DNA of 32,199 bases from Hypsibius dujardini (lineage: Eukaryota; Tardigrada; Eutardigrada; Parachela; Hypsibiidae). Location: the NCBI GenBank assembly GCA_001579985.1, contig LRSR01003404.1:1-32199 (forward strand), read 5' to 3'. How positions within the stretch are numbered: position 1 is the first letter of the stretch; each line of letters begins with the position of its first letter. Below the pieces are notes generated by a model that was not told the DNA's origin, did no database searches, and saw only the letters and a program-made list of their open reading frames with translations. The position numbers and the translations under genes are program-made. Shown here piece after piece: positions 29,741 through 32,199 of the stretch.

Positions 29741-30930
29741 TTTCGAAATTTCAATGTGCGGGAGAGAAATTTGATAAAACATAAAAAAGAAGGGGAGAGA
29801 GACAGATGGAAGACGGAAAGGGGATGCGGAGTCGTTTTATGTGTATCATGGAAAATGTGAGGCTGCTGATCAGGCAGGACTGACGATCGATACCGACGGT
29901 CCCGTTATCACCCTCCCTCCCCACCCCCTCCCCCTCTGTAAGGGCCGAGTAGTGGGCGGTCGACTCGGCGTCGTCTAATTGGAATCTAGGCTTTCTTTCT
30001 TTCTTCCACCACGCTCTTTCTCCTAGGTCCTTTATTATTTCCATCTCTCATAAATCAAAACGAAATACAATTTTGGGGAATACATATTACACGCAGCCAT
30101 CAGCAGAATCACAGGCCATGTATTCGGACTGGGACTCGATGGCTGATAGAAGTAGTGGGTGGTTGATCGCTTGATTGCTTGATTGTAAGCATGTAGTTAC
30201 GTATTTATTTATTTCCTTTGAAGGTTTATTCTTTAGTTTCAGGGGGAGGGGGGCATCCAGATAAATATTTTCGAGCGGGAATACTTCTTTCTTTTCAGTT
30301 TTTTTCTCATTATCTGTATGCCGCCGCTTGTTTAACGAGATTGTCAACCAACCAACTCTGCCGCCAACTCTATTTTAAAAAGCTATTCCCCCCCCCCACC
30401 AATCATCGATAGCCCCCTAACCGACCACAAATCCAAAATTCTCCTTGCCCATTTCAAATTCGTGCATGTCGGATAAGATTCTATGATTATTTGATTATAT
30501 ATATATATATACCTAGGAGGCTGCTTTTAAAAATCAGTCGTGAGCAATTTTTCTCCGACCCTTTTGCTAACTTTTGTCTCTTTTTCTGTCATTGTAAAAT
30601 CGATAATAATCGATTTTCGGAGCGCTGGAAGCAATTATATCGAGGAAAACGTCATCTAAATCGGTCATAACACTGCATACACGACGTACGCCCGCGCATC
30701 TATTGGGCGCAGGCCCTACGCTGATCTGTCATACAATCAAACTTTACGGCGCATATACCGTCAATTCCCGCTGCTGAACGAGTTGATGGTGCGAACAGGG
30801 TTTTAACTGACGAACGATTCAGAAAATAACAATATTTCCCATCGATGTTGGCTGAGTAAAAATCCAAGGGGGTGTCGCCCGTACGGCGGCTCACATAAAC
30901 GTACTAGTATAATATTACATGCGAGTCATG
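29741..30930. other. Upstream/intergenic region, CT-rich then AT-rich
   Basis: On the minus strand the first 250 bp upstream of the start at 29740 are pyrimidine-rich (tctctctcccc), consistent with a 5' untranslated leader or promoter. Farther right I see homopolymer runs and a short (TA)n at about 30496-30511, and no supportable gene. Confidence 0.35.
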
Positions 30931-30934
30931 TTTA

Positions 30935-31039
30935 ATGGAGAGTTTAATGGAAGTCAGGAAGAAAGTACTCTTCGGTAGCCGTGAAGAAGAGAGACTGAAG
31001 AAGAAGTTCTACCTCACAAGAGAGAAAGCTTGGCCTTAA
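30935..31039 (+). CDS. Small open frame, 34 codons
   Basis: ATG to TAA frame reading MESLMEVRKKVLFGSREEER and a Lys-rich end (LKKKFYLTREKAWP). It has helical, strongly charged composition. It has no splice or homology support and may be chance in purine-rich DNA. Confidence 0.15.
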   Translation: MESLMEVRKKVLFGSREEERLKKKFYLTREKAWP

Positions 31040-31049
31040 GTACGACGGG

Positions 31050-31620
31050 GAGCGGAGCTCCTCAAAGAACAGAACGGAACGTGCGTTCCCAGGGTTAGAG
31101 CCCGGAACAAAGGGACCGAAACTGTGACTAAAAACAAGATCACACCAGTGATCTCGTATCAGTATTAGTGATGAAGTGAACTAGGTCAAAAGGAACGTGC
31201 GGAATGAGAACATCCCCGTGACAAGGGGATCATTGAAATGATTTTACTACTTTTACTCTTGAAAACGTCAGGGTCACTTTCGATCTCGGACGGAGGGAGG
31301 GCAATTGCCTAATTGCCATCCCTAGTACGCGCCACTGCTTTGGGGGGAGGGGGAGGCGTAAGAAATTTGATGTGCAGCTTAATCGAAGTGACATTCTGCG
31401 GTCACTGCTTTGGCTTTTCTGAAGAGATTTTAAATGTTACGAATCCGCTGCGTTGTTCCTCTGGGCCTTCGAGCTGGTGATTGATTGATTAACAAATTTT
31501 AAATGGAATGGCATGAAGCTTGTTTTACTAATGAATTAATGAATTACTAAAGCTGACAAATCACTGACGAATGAATGTAGGGAACAGAGATAGTATGGGA
31601 ATCTCGAGCGAATGTAAGAC
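31050..31620. other. Intergenic, nothing recognised
   Basis: Mixed-composition sequence downstream (3') of the minus-strand repeat-protein gene. No exon, RNA gene or repeat supported. Confidence 0.4.
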
Positions 31621-31627
31621 GACTAAT

Positions 31628-32199
31628 CTACTTTTTATCTTTTCCGATGTTAATGGTAATTTGATTCTTGTCACCGTTGATGGTCAGGTAGATCACTGCA
31701 CCATTCTGCCCGATGATGTAGGGCTTGCCATCGGTGGTAAAGTGAACGGGTGCGCTGGTCTGCGGGTACCACGGGACAGAAGTGCTAATCGGTTGAACTG
31801 GCCATGTTGGGCGACTGCCTGGACGGGAGGTCGAGCCTTGATTAACCGACGGTGTGGTTCGGTCCCAGGTTGGGCGCTCGGTGGTGCCCCAGACTGGTCG
31901 TGAAGTTGAGTTGGAGCTCTGGTTGGATGATGGGGTGCTCCATGGATACCAGGGACCTCGGGTAGTTCTCCAAACTGGGCGGGATGTCGAGTTAGACGCA
32001 GGGGTCCAAGGAGCCCACGGGTCTTGGGTGCTTCTCCAAACTGGGCGGGATGTCGAGTTGGACGCAAGGGTCCAAGGAGCCCACGGGTCTTGGGTGGTTC
32101 TCCAAACTGGGCTGGAAGTCGAGTTAGACGCAAGGGTTCAAGGAGCCCACGGGTCTTGGGTGCTTCTCCAAACTGGGCGAGATGTCGAGTTGGACGCAA
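31628..32199 (-). CDS. Pro/Trp/Ser-rich tandem-repeat protein, 3' end
   Basis: The frame ending at TAG 31628-31630 reads, from the left edge of the gene model, repeats of 22 residues (RPVWR[ST]TQDPWAPWT plus LASNSTS), then degenerate repeats (RTTRGPWYPWSTP, RPTWDRTTPSVN), then a non-repetitive end: VHFTTDGKPYIIG, QNGAVIYLTI, NGDKNQITINIGKDKK. The ordered C-terminus shows this is the true frame, although another frame is open for longer. One repeat has TGA in place of TGG (32138-32140), in frame. Either the gene is broken there or an exon begins downstream; ttccag at about 32112-32117 is a possible acceptor. The repeat composition suggests an extracellular or structural protein. The gene runs off the window edge. 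Confidence 0.5.
31889..32199. repeat. 66-bp tandem minisatellite (coding)
   Basis: Near-identical 66-bp units start at 31970, 32036, 32102 and 32168 (the last cut by the window edge). A degenerate 81-bp unit lies at 31889-31969. The period is 22 codons, so copy number can change without a frameshift. Confidence 0.92.

Noticed and set aside
31693-32199. 168-codon frame with RHPAQFGEAPKTRGLL repeats
   Set aside because: This is the shifted frame of the 66-bp repeat. The other frame alone reaches the ordered C-terminus (GKPYIIG...ITINIG).

Overview
The window is animal (metazoan) nuclear DNA, most likely from a small invertebrate. Genes are split by short GT-AG introns, intergenic DNA is AT-rich, and there are several kinds of cut-and-paste transposon and MITE, CTGT and TAG microsatellites, and part of a receptor guanylyl-cyclase-like ectodomain, a family found in animals. 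I cannot name the phylum. All gene models were built by hand from reading frames, splice sites, intron phase and comparison of copies within the window.

The main feature is a minus-strand array (about 3.1-21.8 kb) of four paralogous genes for a predicted type I membrane protein. The best copy (12571-17468, eight exons, 529 codons) reads in order: signal peptide, short YPED segment, three bulb-type (B-lectin, mannose-binding-lectin-like) domains each on one exon (called here C, B, A), an acidic linker, one transmembrane helix, and a short basic cytoplasmic tail starting Arg-Trp. A second copy (3083-6057) is intact except for an unresolved 5' end. A third (7471-10466) has stops or frameshifts in all three lectin exons but open linker and membrane exons. 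A fourth (20805-21751) has lost domains C and B by a deletion ending at the domain A splice acceptor. All lectin and linker exons are phase 1-1, so whole domains can be lost without a frameshift. The first domain best keeps the QxDxNxVxY sugar-binding motif.

Left of the array, 436-2959 (+) holds the 3' exons of a receptor guanylyl-cyclase/natriuretic-receptor-like gene with a short tail and no cyclase domain. Within and to the right of the array lie mobile elements: two copies of a ~400 bp long-inverted-repeat MITE (one in a lectin-gene intron), a 1.29 kb TIR element in another lectin-gene intron, a 1.69 kb TIR element carrying an intron-containing zinc-finger/coiled-coil gene with TAG codons, a GC-rich ~400 bp MITE, a Tc1-type MITE, a dead mariner transposase and a tRNA-like relic.

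The right end carries two minus-strand paralogues of an unrecognised ~50-residue helical domain (27910-28281 and 29108-29740), with a near-perfect hairpin in one's intron and a second hairpin between them. At the edge is the 3' end of a Pro/Trp/Ser-rich repeat protein (31628-32199) built of 66-bp repeats. The remaining DNA shows no gene I can support.
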